Below are positions 18,210 through 27,407 of a DNA stretch of 64,000 nucleotides, one piece after another; position 1 is the first letter of the stretch, and each line of letters begins with the position of its first letter. The notes under the pieces are model-generated. The model saw nothing but the letters and a program-made list of their open reading frames with translations, was not told the DNA's origin and did not search any database. The stretch lies in NCBI RefSeq assembly GCF_007833165.1, contig NZ_VOBQ01000008.1, forward strand, positions 124,001 through 188,000, read 5' to 3'. Both the position numbers and the translations under genes were made by a program. Origin of the DNA: Caenimonas sedimenti (GTDB taxonomy: Bacteria; Pseudomonadota; Gammaproteobacteria; Burkholderiales; Burkholderiaceae_C).

Positions 18210-19093
18210 TCATCGAATTCTTCAATTACGCGCTCAACGGCGCCCTGCTCGGCCTGCTGTACTCGCTGGTGGCGATGGGTTTCGTCGTCATCTACCGCGC
18301 CAGCAAGGTCTTCAACATGGCAGTCGGCGAGATGCTGGTGGTCGGTGCCTTCCTGGTGTGGTGGGCCGTGCAGTCGCGCGGCATGCACCCGGCCGTGGGC
18401 ATCGGCGTGGCGCTGGCGATCTCGGTCCTGATCGGACTGGCGATCGAACGCCTGCTGTTCCGTCGCCTGATCGGCGAGTCGGTGTTCTCGATGATCATGG
18501 TCACCATCGGTCTGCTGATCCTGATGCGCGGCCTGGTGCTGCTGATCTGGGGCCCGCAGGAACGCCAGTTCCCGGCCATCATTTCGCTGGCGCCGTTGAT
18601 CGTCGGCGACCTGATCGTGCCGCGCTCGCTGGCTGCCGGCGGCATGATCGCCGTGGTCTGCGCCGCCGGTCTGCACTGGTTCTTCAACCGCAGCCGGGCC
18701 GGCCTGGCCATGTCGGCGGTGGCCGAGGACCACCAGATCGCGCTGGCCATGGGGATCAGCGTGCGGCGCTCGATCGCCTTCGCCTGGGCGCTGGGGGGTG
18801 TGCTGTCGGTCATCACGTCGATGGTCTACCTCAGCGGCAAGTCGCTGACCTTCCTGTCGTCCGAGATCGGCTTCGCGGCGTTGCCGGTGGCGCTGCTGGC
18901 CGGCCTGGAGTCGATCGGCGGGCTGCTGCTGGCCGGCATCATCGTCGGCGTCGTGCAGGGCCTGACTGCCGCGTACATCGACCCGCTGATCGGTGGCAAC
19001 GCCGCCGCAGTGGTGCCCTACATCTTCATGCTGGTCGTGCTCATCGTCCGGCCCACCGGCATGTTCGGCTGGAAGCGCATCGAAAGAGTCTGA
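18206..19093 (+). CDS. livH: ABC transporter permease, LivH type
   Basis: A 295-residue inner-membrane permease with about eight hydrophobic segments. It opens with FFNYALNGALLGLLYSLVAMGFVVIYRASK and contains the conserved FNMAVGEMLVVGAF segment, the LAMSAVAEDHQIALAMGIS cytoplasmic loop that docks the ATPases, and a C-terminal RPTGMFGWK. These are family marks of LivH. The ATG overlaps the ligase stop (ATGA). It should pair with the LivM-type permease four bases downstream. Confidence 0.94.
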   Translation: MIIEFFNYALNGALLGLLYSLVAMGFVVIYRASKVFNMAVGEMLVVGAFLVWWAVQSRGMHPAVGIGVALAISVLIGLAIERLLFRRLIGESVFSMIMVTIGLLILMRGLVLLIWGPQERQFPAIISLAPLIVGDLIVPRSLAAGGMIAVVCAAGLHWFFNRSRAGLAMSAVAEDHQIALAMGISVRRSIAFAWALGGVLSVITSMVYLSGKSLTFLSSEIGFAALPVALLAGLESIGGLLLAGIIVGVVQGLTAAYIDPLIGGNAAAVVPYIFMLVVLIVRPTGMFGWKRIERV

Positions 19094-19097
19094 ACCC

Positions 19098-20150
19098 ATG
19101 GACCCCTCCGGCATCTTCTCCACCAGCTACGCCCGCGACAGCGCGCTCGTGCGCACCCGTGCCCAGTGGCTGGCCCTGGCACTGCTCGGCGCCGCGCTGC
19201 TGCTCTACCCCTGGCTGGCTTCGCCGCGGCTGGTGGCAGTGGCCAACCTGATGCTGGTCACGGCCATCGTCGTCGTCGGGCTGCAGATCACCACCGGCTA
19301 CGCCGGCCAGATCAACCTGGGCCAGGCCGCCTTCATGGGCGTGGGCGCCTACGGCGCCAGCGTCGTGGAAGTCAAGTTCGGCCTGCCGTTCTGGGTCGCG
19401 GTGCCGGTGGGCGGCATGTTGGCCGCGCTGGCCGGCTGGGCCTTCGGGCTGACGGCCGCGCGCATCAAGGGCTTCTACCTTGCGCTGACCACGATCGCAG
19501 CGCAGTTTCTGTTCGTCTTCGTGGTGCTGAACCTGCCCTCGTCGTGGCTCGGTGGCGTCAACGGGTTCAGCCTGGAACCGGCGCGGCTGGGCCCGCTGGT
19601 GTTCGACAGCGACCGCGCGCTGTACCACCTGTTCCTGTTCAGCACCGTGGTGATGGTGTTCGGCGCCTTCGGCATCCTGCGCAGCCGGCACGGCCGCGCC
19701 TTCGTGGCGGTGCGAGACGACGACGTTGCCGCCGGCATGATGGGCATCGACGTGCCCGGCACCAAAGCCCGCGCTTTCGTACTCGGCGCCTTCTACGCCG
19801 GCATCGGCGGCGCGCTGTGGGCCTACCAGATCCGCTTCGTCTCAGTCGACCAGTTCACGCTATTCAACTCGATCTGGTTCATCGCCATGATGATCGTTGG
19901 CGGACTGGGCTCCATCGTCGGCGCGCTGATCGGCACTGTGCTGATCCGCATCGTGCAAGAAAGCATCACCACCCTGGGCCCCGATCTCATCGAGTTCATC
20001 CCCACCCTGAGCAGTGACATCGTGTTCGCCAGCATGAACGTGTTCCTGGGGCTGGTCATCACTGGTTTCCTGCTGCTCGAGCCCAAGGGCTTGATGCACC
20101 GCTGGAACATCTTCAAGGCGACCTATCGACTCTGGCCCTTCCCGCACTGA
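19098..20150 (+). CDS. livM: ABC transporter permease, LivM type
   Basis: A 350-residue inner-membrane permease. After a short cytoplasmic N-terminus come hydrophobic segments, TGYAGQINLGQAAFMGVGAYGAS, the RIKGFYLALTTIAAQF segment and the ATPase-docking loop AVRDDDVAAGMMGIDVPGTKA, all standard for LivM. It ends in LEPKGLMHRWNIFKATYRLWPF. The ATG at 19098 follows the LivH stop by four bases. Together with LivH it forms the translocation path for the ligand delivered by the binding protein encoded next. Confidence 0.94.
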   Translation: MDPSGIFSTSYARDSALVRTRAQWLALALLGAALLLYPWLASPRLVAVANLMLVTAIVVVGLQITTGYAGQINLGQAAFMGVGAYGASVVEVKFGLPFWVAVPVGGMLAALAGWAFGLTAARIKGFYLALTTIAAQFLFVFVVLNLPSSWLGGVNGFSLEPARLGPLVFDSDRALYHLFLFSTVVMVFGAFGILRSRHGRAFVAVRDDDVAAGMMGIDVPGTKARAFVLGAFYAGIGGALWAYQIRFVSVDQFTLFNSIWFIAMMIVGGLGSIVGALIGTVLIRIVQESITTLGPDLIEFIPTLSSDIVFASMNVFLGLVITGFLLLEPKGLMHRWNIFKATYRLWPFPH

Positions 20151-20191
20151 AGTCACCCCGTTCCGACCCACACCTCCAAGGAGATACCCAC

Positions 20192-21418
20192 ATGCAACGA
20201 CGCCCCTTCCTGACCTGTGCCGCCGCCCTGGCCTCCGGCCTGCTGCTGAGCACAGCCGTGCGCGCCCAGACCACGATCAACGTGGCCGCGCTGGCCGACT
20301 TCGCCGGCCCGTATGCCAACGTGATGAACGACATGCAGGGCGGGCGGCTTGCGGTCCTTGACTGGTGGAACAAGGAGGTCGGCGAGAAGCTCAAGGTGCG
20401 CATCGCCGTCAAGACCTACGACACACGCTATGACGTGGCGCAGACGGCCAGCCTGTGGCCCGGCATCAAGGCCGAACTCAAGCCGGTCATGGTTCTTGGT
20501 CTCGGAGGACCCGATGCCGCCGCTTTGCAGCAGCGACTGCCGGAAGACAAGGTGCCGATGCTGTTCGGCACCGCGGCCTACGGCTTCGGCTGGAAACCCG
20601 GCCAGTGGGCTCTCAACATCCGTCCGACCTATTCGCACGAGGCGGCTGGCTTCGTGGAGTGGTTCCGCGCCACCAAGCTGGAAGGCAAGCGCCCGGTGAA
20701 GGTGGCGATCATCACCTCGGAAGCCACGCCAGCCTACGCGGACATGGCCAAGGGCTTGCAGAGCTACGCCAAAGCGAACCCGGACAAAGCCACCTTCGTG
20801 GAGGCCATCTGGACCGAGGTGCAACCGGCCGACCTGACGCTGCAGGTGCGCCGTCTTGCCAACGCCGGCACCGACGTGATCGTCATCCAGACCAACACCG
20901 CCCAGGCCGTGGCCACCAAGCGCGCGCTGCAGGCGCTGGGAAAGAACATCCCGATCATGCTGTCTCTGCACAACGGCGTGGCCGGGTCGTCGCGCGCGCT
21001 GGGCGACGCCAACGGCTTCGCCGGCGACTATGAAGTGGGCGCCATTGCGGACGCGACCGAGGACGACACCACGGCGCGCAAGTTCTACCGCCTGCTGCAG
21101 GAGAAGCACGGACTGAAGTCGGGCTGGAACGCCATGACCATGATCGGGCTCGGCCAGAGCATCGTCGCGGTGCGCGCCATCGAGGCCGCGGTGAAATCCA
21201 AAGGTGCCGACAAGGTGACCGGTGAAGCCGTGCACGCTGCGCTGCTGGCCACTCAGTTCACCGGTGCAGAGCTGATGGGGCTTCTGCCGGGCGTGGACTT
21301 CAGCGCTGACTCGCCCTTCCCCACGGGCAGCGCCAAGGTCAACGTGGCGACGATGAAGGACGGCAAGGTGGTACGCGCCGCTGGCGAAGTGGCCGTGCCC
21401 ACGGTGCCGAAGTGGTGA
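20192..21418 (+). CDS. livK: ABC transporter substrate-binding protein, LivK type
   Basis: A 408-residue periplasmic binding protein of the type I Leu/Ile/Val family. The N-terminus MQRRPFLTCAAALASG has a twin-arginine-like QRRPFL before the hydrophobic core, and cleavage is likely after VRA near residue 24, so export by Tat is possible though Sec cannot be excluded. A good ribosome-binding site, AAGGAG, precedes the ATG. The mature domain begins with INVAALADFAGPYA, as in aromatic- and fatty-acid-linked Liv proteins. Its operon partners, a ligase and beta-oxidation enzymes, suggest that the ligand is an organic acid, not an amino acid; this is inferred. Confidence 0.92.
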   Translation: MQRRPFLTCAAALASGLLLSTAVRAQTTINVAALADFAGPYANVMNDMQGGRLAVLDWWNKEVGEKLKVRIAVKTYDTRYDVAQTASLWPGIKAELKPVMVLGLGGPDAAALQQRLPEDKVPMLFGTAAYGFGWKPGQWALNIRPTYSHEAAGFVEWFRATKLEGKRPVKVAIITSEATPAYADMAKGLQSYAKANPDKATFVEAIWTEVQPADLTLQVRRLANAGTDVIVIQTNTAQAVATKRALQALGKNIPIMLSLHNGVAGSSRALGDANGFAGDYEVGAIADATEDDTTARKFYRLLQEKHGLKSGWNAMTMIGLGQSIVAVRAIEAAVKSKGADKVTGEAVHAALLATQFTGAELMGLLPGVDFSADSPFPTGSAKVNVATMKDGKVVRAAGEVAVPTVPKW

Positions 21419-22299
21419 CGGACAGCAGTGAATCGGCCGCAGTGGAGGCACGGCGCCAGTCCGCGCAGCATGCGCCGGCGCACCCGGCCCCCGCCACGGC
21501 AGGCGCACTGCTGGCGTTGAGCAACGTCGAGGTGCTCTACGCCGAGGTCATCCTGGCGCTCAAGGGGGTTTCGATGCAGGTTCCGCAGCGCGGCTGCGTT
21601 GCGCTGCTGGGCGCCAACGGTGCGGGCAAGAGCACGACGCTGAAGGCCATCTCCGGCGTGATCGACTCCGAAGACGGACGCGTCTCGGGCGGCCTCATCG
21701 CCTTCGAAGGACAGCCGATCCACGGCCAGGATTCGGCCACCGTGGTGCGCGCCGGCCTGGTCCACGTGATGGAAGGTCGCCGCGTGCTGCCGCACATGAC
21801 CGTGGAGCAGAACCTCATCATTGGCGGCCACATGTTCAAGTCCGCCGCCGCGATGCGCCAGGCGCTGGCGGCGGTGTATCAGGCCATCCCGCGGCTGGCC
21901 GACCTGCGCAGGCGCGTCGCCGGCTACCTCTCGGGCGGCGAGCAGCAGATGCTGGTGATCGGTCGCGCCATCATGGCCGAGCCCAGGCTGATGTTGATCG
22001 ACGAGCCATCGCTGGGGCTGGCGCCGCGCATGATCGAGGAGGTGTTCGCCTTGCTGCACCGGCTGCGCGAACAGGGCCTGGCGCTGCTGATCGTCGAGCA
22101 GAACACGCGTGTGGCGCTCGAGATCGCGGACTACGGCTACGTGATGGAGAGCGGGCGCATCGTTCTGGAGGGGGATGCGCAAGAGTTGCGCGCCAACGAG
22201 GACGTGCGCGAGTTCTACCTGGGCCTGGACCGCGAAGGCGGGCGCAAGAGCTTCCGCGAAGTCAAGCATTACCGCCGGCGCAAGCGCTGGCTGGGCTGA
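21415..22299 (+). CDS. livF: ABC transporter ATP-binding protein, LivF type
   Basis: A 294-residue ATPase. Walker A is LGANGAGKSTTL, the signature is YLSGGEQQMLVIGRAIM and Walker B is LMLIDEPSLGLAP, followed by IVEQNTRVALEIADYGYVMESG; these identify LivF. It has about 35 extra N-terminal residues, rich in Ala and His, ahead of LALSNVEVLYAEV, and a basic tail after VREFYLG. The GTG at 21415 forms a GTGA overlap with the binding-protein stop; a GTG one codon earlier is equally possible. It completes the LivGHMKF importer. Confidence 0.92.
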   Translation: MTDSSESAAVEARRQSAQHAPAHPAPATAGALLALSNVEVLYAEVILALKGVSMQVPQRGCVALLGANGAGKSTTLKAISGVIDSEDGRVSGGLIAFEGQPIHGQDSATVVRAGLVHVMEGRRVLPHMTVEQNLIIGGHMFKSAAAMRQALAAVYQAIPRLADLRRRVAGYLSGGEQQMLVIGRAIMAEPRLMLIDEPSLGLAPRMIEEVFALLHRLREQGLALLIVEQNTRVALEIADYGYVMESGRIVLEGDAQELRANEDVREFYLGLDREGGRKSFREVKHYRRRKRWLG

Positions 22300-22320
22300 A
22301 CCAACGAAAGGAACAGCGAC

Positions 22321-23421
22321 ATGAGCGGACCCCTCCAGGGCCTGAAAGTCATCGAGTTCGGCGGCATCGGGCCCGGACCCTTCTGCGCCATGATGCTGGC
22401 GGACATGGGAGCCGACGTGATCCGCCTCGACCGCAAGGCCGACAAGGGCAGGGACCGCGGCGACCCGGCATTCCTGGCCAGCGGCCGGCGCGGCGTGCTG
22501 CACCGCGGCCGGCGCTCGGTGGCGGTCGATCTCAAGTCGCCGCCCGATCGCGACAAGGTGCTGGCCATGCTGGACAGCGCCGACGCGCTGATCGAAGGCT
22601 ACCGCCCCGGCGTGATGGAACGCCTGGGCCTGGGCCCGGACGTGCTGCTGGCGCGCAACCCGCGCCTGGTCTACGGCCGCATGACCGGCTGGGGCCAGGA
22701 AGGCCCGCTGGCGCAGGCCGCGGGGCACGACATCAACTACATCGCGCTGTCGGGCGCGCTGGCCACCATCGGCCGCAAGGTCGGCGGGCCCATCGCGCCG
22801 GCCGCGATGATCGGCGACCTGGGCGGCGGCGGCATGATGCTGGCCTTCGGCATCATGTGCGCCGTGTTCGAGGCCAGAAACTCGGGCCACGGCCAGGTCG
22901 TCGACGCGGCGGTGCTGGACGGCGCGGCGCTGCTCACCGCCATCGTCTGCGAGCTGCGCGCCGTCGGCCACTGGAAGGACGAGCGCGAGTCCAACCTACT
23001 CGACGGCGGCTCGCATTTCTACGACACCTACGAGTGCGCCGACGGGCAGTGGATTTCCCTGGGCGCGCTGGAGCCGCAGTTCTACGCGCTGCTGCTGCAG
23101 AAGCTCGCCATCACCGACCCGGAGTTCCAGCGCCAGCGCGACCCGTCGGCGTGGCCGTCGCTGAAGGCCAAGCTGGCCGCCATCTTCAGCAGCCAGCCCA
23201 GCGCCCACTGGTGCGCGCTGCTGGAGAACACCGACGTCTGCTTCGGCCCCGTGCTGAGCACCGGCGAGGCCGCGCGCCACCCGCACAACGTCGCGCGCGA
23301 CACCTTCTTCGAAAGCCAGGGCGTGGTGCAGCCCTCGCCGGCGCCGCGTTTCAGCCGCACGCCGGCCACCCGGCCCGTGCCTGCGCCCTACATCGGCGAG
23401 CACGACGATCAACTGTTGTGA
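22321..23421 (+). CDS. Alpha-methylacyl-CoA racemase-like CaiB/BaiF protein
   Basis: A 366-residue family III protein. Unlike the transferases elsewhere in the window, it shows the racemase pattern: GGIGPGPFCAMMLADMGADVI at the start, His136 in AGHDINY, Asp166 in MIGDLGGGG and YECADGQWISLGALEPQFY, all typical of alpha-methylacyl-CoA racemase. That enzyme interconverts 2R and 2S methyl-branched acyl-CoA so that the S-specific dehydrogenases can proceed, as in phytanic acid and sterol side-chain breakdown. This supports a methyl-branched substrate for the operon. Racemase activity is well supported by motifs but was not tested. Confidence 0.88.
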   Translation: MSGPLQGLKVIEFGGIGPGPFCAMMLADMGADVIRLDRKADKGRDRGDPAFLASGRRGVLHRGRRSVAVDLKSPPDRDKVLAMLDSADALIEGYRPGVMERLGLGPDVLLARNPRLVYGRMTGWGQEGPLAQAAGHDINYIALSGALATIGRKVGGPIAPAAMIGDLGGGGMMLAFGIMCAVFEARNSGHGQVVDAAVLDGAALLTAIVCELRAVGHWKDERESNLLDGGSHFYDTYECADGQWISLGALEPQFYALLLQKLAITDPEFQRQRDPSAWPSLKAKLAAIFSSQPSAHWCALLENTDVCFGPVLSTGEAARHPHNVARDTFFESQGVVQPSPAPRFSRTPATRPVPAPYIGEHDDQLL

Positions 23422-23433
23422 TTTGAGAGCGCC

Positions 23434-24186
23434 ATGCAACTCGGACTGAAGGACAAGGTCGCCATCGTCACGGGCTCGGGCCGCGGCATCGGGGCCGAAA
23501 CCGCACGCGCGCTGGCCGAGGAAGGCGCGCGCATCGTCGTCACCGACATCGACGCGAAAGTGGCAGCGGACCACTGCGCCGCATTGCAGCGCGACGGCTT
23601 CGAGGCCATTGCCGTGGCCGCCGACGTGACCAAGGCCGCCGAGGTCGAGCGCCTGGTGCAGTCGGCCCGCGACGCCTTCGGCAGCGTGCACGTGCTGGTC
23701 AACAACGCAGGCTTCGCGCGCGACGCCCGCATCACCAAGCTGAGCGAAGCGGACTGGGACGCCGTCGTCGACACCGTGCTCAAGGGCGCCTTCCTGTGCA
23801 CCAAGGCGGTGGCGCCGGTGATGGCCGCGCAGCACTGGGGCCGCGTTGTCAACATCTCGTCGCGCGCCCACCTGGGCAATCCGGGCCAGGCCAATTACTC
23901 GGCCGCCAAGGCCGGCCTGCTCGGCTTCAGCGCCGCGCTGGCGCTCGAACTCGGCCGCGACGGCATCACCGTCAACACCATCGCCCCGGGCTTCATCGAG
24001 ACCGACGGCGTGCGCAACCTGCCGCACTACCAGAAGATCAAGGACAACGCGATCGCCCGCACGCCCATCGGGCGCCTGGGCGTGCCGCGCGACATCGCTG
24101 GCGCGGTGGCCTTCCTGGCCAGCGAGGCGGCCGGCTACATCACGGGCGCCACGCTGCACGTGACCGGCGGCCGCTTCGCGACCTGA
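23434..24186 (+). CDS. Short-chain dehydrogenase/reductase, 3-oxoacyl reductase-like
   Basis: A 250-residue classical SDR of normal FabG length. The nucleotide-binding TGSGRGIG lies at residues 12-19, followed by NNAGFARDARI, the serine in NISSRAH and the catalytic YSAAK. It ends with the typical GATLHVTGGRF. With a hydratase (26909) and acyl-CoA dehydrogenases in the same operon, it probably serves as a 3-hydroxyacyl-CoA dehydrogenase. It starts 12 bases after the racemase-like gene and ends 7 bases before the next acyl-CoA dehydrogenase. Confidence 0.9.
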   Translation: MQLGLKDKVAIVTGSGRGIGAETARALAEEGARIVVTDIDAKVAADHCAALQRDGFEAIAVAADVTKAAEVERLVQSARDAFGSVHVLVNNAGFARDARITKLSEADWDAVVDTVLKGAFLCTKAVAPVMAAQHWGRVVNISSRAHLGNPGQANYSAAKAGLLGFSAALALELGRDGITVNTIAPGFIETDGVRNLPHYQKIKDNAIARTPIGRLGVPRDIAGAVAFLASEAAGYITGATLHVTGGRFAT

Positions 24187-24193
24187 ACAAGAG

Positions 24194-25342
24194 ATGGACT
24201 TCGGCTTCAGCCCCGAGCAGGACACGATGCGCGAATCGGTGCGCCGCTTCATGCGCGAGCGCGTCGCGCCGCGCGTGGCCGAATGCGAGAAGCAGCGTGA
24301 ATTCGCCTGGGACCTGCTGCCGCAGTTGCAGCCTTTCGGCTACCTCGGCGGCCTGCTCCCCGAAGAGGCCGGCGGCTTCGGCATGCGCTACGCCGACTGG
24401 GCGATCCTGATGGAAGAGGCCGGCTACTGCTGGCTGTCGCTGCGCGTGATGATGAACTCGCTCAACATCCTGGCGCAGCTGCTGCACAGGCAGGGCACGC
24501 CCGCGCAGCAGCAGCGCTGGCTGAAGCCGCTTCTGGCCGGGCAGTTGAAGCACTGGATGGCGATCACCGAGCCCAACCACGGCTCCAACGTCGCTGGCAT
24601 CGAAACGCGCGCCGAGGACAAGGGCGACCACTACCTCGTCAACGGCAACAAGCTGTGGATCACCAACGGCATCCACGGCAATTTCGGCGTGCTGGTGGCG
24701 CGCACCTTCAGCGCGACCTGCGACGGCGGCATCAGCATGTTCATCGTCGAGCGCGCGCAGACGGCCTACGAGGCGCGGCGCGCCGACGTGATGTTCATCC
24801 GCGCCACCGGCACCTCGCAACTGAGCTTCAACGACGCCGTGGTGCCCAAGGCCAACCTGCTGGGCAAAGAAGGCGAAGGCCTGAAGGCGATCCTCACCGG
24901 GCTGAACTTCGGCCGTCTGAACGTGGCCATGGGTGCGGTCGGCGCGGCCCGTTCGGCGCTCGACCTGTCGATCGATTATTCCAAGCAGCGCAAGCAGTTC
25001 GGCAAGCCGATCGCCGGCTTCCAGCTGGTGCAGAAGCTGATCGTCGACATGATGGTGCGCTGCGAAGCCGCACGCGCGCTGGGCTACCGCGCCGCCTGGG
25101 CGCTCGACCAGGGCGGCAGCGCGCGCACCGAGTGCTCGATCGCCAAGCTCTACGCCGCCGAAGCCGCGCACGAGGTGGCGGGCATGGCGCTGCAGGTGCA
25201 CGGCGGCTCGGGCTACAGCGAAGAACTGCCGATCGAGCGCATCTTCCGCGACACGCGCGGCGGCATGATCCCCGAGGGCACGACCGAGATCCAGACCCTC
25301 ATTGTCGGCCGCGAGGTGCTCGGCATCTCGGCGTTCCAATGA
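24194..25342 (+). CDS. Acyl-CoA dehydrogenase
   Basis: A 382-residue acyl-CoA dehydrogenase with all standard features. AITEPNHGSNVAG supplies the FAD contacts, KLWITNGIHGNFGVL the middle domain, QVHGGSGYSEELPIERI the last domain, and IPEGTTEIQ retains the catalytic glutamate in the medium-chain position. It ends in GREVLGISAFQ. The N-terminus MDFGFSPEQDTMRESVRRF is normal. It resembles the dehydrogenase at 29401-30561 in its overall layout; the two may act on successive intermediates. Confidence 0.93.
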   Translation: MDFGFSPEQDTMRESVRRFMRERVAPRVAECEKQREFAWDLLPQLQPFGYLGGLLPEEAGGFGMRYADWAILMEEAGYCWLSLRVMMNSLNILAQLLHRQGTPAQQQRWLKPLLAGQLKHWMAITEPNHGSNVAGIETRAEDKGDHYLVNGNKLWITNGIHGNFGVLVARTFSATCDGGISMFIVERAQTAYEARRADVMFIRATGTSQLSFNDAVVPKANLLGKEGEGLKAILTGLNFGRLNVAMGAVGAARSALDLSIDYSKQRKQFGKPIAGFQLVQKLIVDMMVRCEAARALGYRAAWALDQGGSARTECSIAKLYAAEAAHEVAGMALQVHGGSGYSEELPIERIFRDTRGGMIPEGTTEIQTLIVGREVLGISAFQ

Positions 25343-25376
25343 GCTGAAACGGTGAAGACATGACGCATCGCCTCAC

Positions 25377-26912
25377 ATGGGCATGACCCTGCTCCACGCG
25401 CTGCGCCTGAACGCGCGGCGCCACCCGCAGCGCATCGCGTTCTGTTTCCGCGAAAGCGCCCTCAGCTACGCCGAACTGCTGGCCTGCACCGAACGCGCGA
25501 TGTGCGCGCTGGCCGCCCTGGGCCTGGCGCCGGGCGAGAAGGTGCCGATGCTGTCGACCAACCACGCCGACATGCTGGTGGCCTACTTCGCGCTCACCGG
25601 CGTCGGCGCAATCCCGGCGCCGCTGAACTACCGCCTGGCCGACGACGACCTGCGCCACGGCATCGCCGCCGCGCACGCGCGCTTCGTGCTGCTTGGCTCG
25701 GGCTTCGCCGAGCGCGCCGAAGCGCTGGCCGATCCGGCACGGCGCTGGATCTGGTTTGCCGATGCCGAAGACCACGCGCCGGCCGACGCGCTGCGCTGGC
25801 AGGCGCTGCAGGCCGGCGCCACCGGTGCGGTGCCCGAGGGCCGCGCCGGCAGCACCGTGATGCTGCACACCTCGGGCACGACGGGCCGGCCGAAGGGCGC
25901 GCTGCGTTCACGCTTCGGCTTCGAGGAACGCGCCATCGAACAGGGCTTCGGCATGGACGACCGCACGCTGTGCGTGCTGCCGATCTGCCTGGGCGCCGGC
26001 TGCGTCTACACCCTGCTGCCGCTGTACCTGGGTGCCAGCATCCGGCTTCACGAACACTTCGACGCCGGTGCGGTGATCGACGCGATCGAACAAGAACGCA
26101 TCCACTCGACGATGTTGCTGCCGGCGATGCTGCAGGCCATGGTCGAACACCCGCGCTTCGGCGGCGCCGATCTGTCGAGCCTGCACGTCATCCAGTCCGG
26201 CGCCGGGGCGCTGTCGGGCACGCTCAAGCGTGCGCTGCTCGCGCGTTTCGGCGACGGCGTTCTCAACATCTACGCCGCCTCCAGCGAGGTCGGCCCCTAC
26301 GCCAACCTGAAGGGCGCCGAGGTCCGCGACCACCTCGACGGCAACTGCGTCGGCCGGCCCTTCTTCGGCGTCGAGCTGAAGCTGCTCGGCGACGACGGCG
26401 CCGAGGTGGCGCCCGGCGAGGTGGGCGAGATCTGCTGCCGCAGCGAGTCGCAGTACGACGAATACTTCGAGGACCCCGAACTGACCGCCAGCACGCGGCG
26501 CGGCGACTTCCTGACCGTCGGCGACCTAGGGCGGCTGGATGCCAACGGCCTGCTGCACTTCGTCGGCCGCAAGCGCGACATCATCAAGAGCGGCGGCATC
26601 AACATCTACGCCTCGGAGATCGAGGAGGTGCTGCAGCAGCACCCGGGCGTCGCCGAGGCGCATTGCGTGGGCCTGCCCGACAACCGCTGGACCGAGCTGA
26701 TCTGCGCCGTCGTCGTGCCGCGTGCCGGCCAGCAGCCGACGGCCGACGACATCACCGCGTTCGCCGCGGCGCACCTGGCCGCCTACAAGAAGCCCCGGCG
26801 CGTGGTCTTCATGGCCGAGGTACCCAAAAACCTGACCGGCCGCGTGCTCAAGACCCAGCTCGTCGAGCAGGTGCTGGCCATGCCGAAACCCGACATGAAA
26901 GAGAACGCATGA
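25377..26912 (+). CDS. AMP-dependent acyl-CoA ligase
   Basis: A 511-residue adenylate-forming ligase. The phosphate loop is LHTSGTTGRPKGALRS, with IYAASSEVGPYANL, the hinge region FVGRKRDIIKSGGINIYASEIE and the C-terminal lysine region VPKNLTGRVLKTQL. It is closer to short and medium CoA ligases such as crotonobetaine or aromatic-acid ligases than to the long ligase at 16185. Its stop overlaps the start of the MaoC gene (ATGA). It begins a block of four genes, ligase, hydratase, lyase-like and transferase, that may form one sub-pathway. Confidence 0.92.
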   Translation: MGMTLLHALRLNARRHPQRIAFCFRESALSYAELLACTERAMCALAALGLAPGEKVPMLSTNHADMLVAYFALTGVGAIPAPLNYRLADDDLRHGIAAAHARFVLLGSGFAERAEALADPARRWIWFADAEDHAPADALRWQALQAGATGAVPEGRAGSTVMLHTSGTTGRPKGALRSRFGFEERAIEQGFGMDDRTLCVLPICLGAGCVYTLLPLYLGASIRLHEHFDAGAVIDAIEQERIHSTMLLPAMLQAMVEHPRFGGADLSSLHVIQSGAGALSGTLKRALLARFGDGVLNIYAASSEVGPYANLKGAEVRDHLDGNCVGRPFFGVELKLLGDDGAEVAPGEVGEICCRSESQYDEYFEDPELTASTRRGDFLTVGDLGRLDANGLLHFVGRKRDIIKSGGINIYASEIEEVLQQHPGVAEAHCVGLPDNRWTELICAVVVPRAGQQPTADDITAFAAAHLAAYKKPRRVVFMAEVPKNLTGRVLKTQLVEQVLAMPKPDMKENA

Positions 26913-27385
26913 TCCTGTCCGCCCTGCGCGCTGAACCCTGCTACTTCGAAGACCTGGGCATCGGCGACACCTTCGACAGCCCGACCCGCACCGTCACCGA
27001 AGCCGACGTCGTCAACTTCGCCGGCCTGTCGGCCGACTACAACCGCCTGCACGTCGACGCCGAGTTCGCCAAGGACACGCCCTACGGCCAGCGCATCGCT
27101 CACGGCCTGTTAGTGCTGGCGGTGATGTCGGGGCTGGTGACGCGCATGCAGCTCAACCAGCACCTCGAACCCAGCCTGCTGGGCCTGCTCGACATCCAGT
27201 GCCGCTTCCCCATGCCCACCTTCATCGGCGACACCCTGCGCGTGCGCGTCGAGGTAGCCGAGAAGAGCGAGACCTCCAAACCCGACCGCGGCGTCGTGGC
27301 CTTCAGGCGCCAGGTCATCAACCAGCGCGGCGAGGTCGTGGTCGAAGGCGTCTGGAAGCTGTTGGTGAAGCGCCGCCCGGCCTGA
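26909..27385 (+). CDS. MaoC family hydratase
   Basis: A 158-residue hotdog hydratase. The motif SADYNRLHVD supplies the catalytic aspartate and histidine, and GQRIAHGLLVLAVMSGL completes the fold core. It starts with an ATGA overlap on the ligase stop. Unlike its relatives at 42624 and 62030, it keeps the complete catalytic pair. Proteins of this size and order hydrate enoyl-CoA, mesaconyl-CoA or itaconyl-CoA; the neighbouring lyase-like gene makes a methyl-branched dicarboxylic substrate attractive, but this is speculative. Confidence 0.91.
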   Translation: MILSALRAEPCYFEDLGIGDTFDSPTRTVTEADVVNFAGLSADYNRLHVDAEFAKDTPYGQRIAHGLLVLAVMSGLVTRMQLNQHLEPSLLGLLDIQCRFPMPTFIGDTLRVRVEVAEKSETSKPDRGVVAFRRQVINQRGEVVVEGVWKLLVKRRPA

Positions 27386-27407
27386 GTGACTGAAACGAGA
27401 AGCCAGC

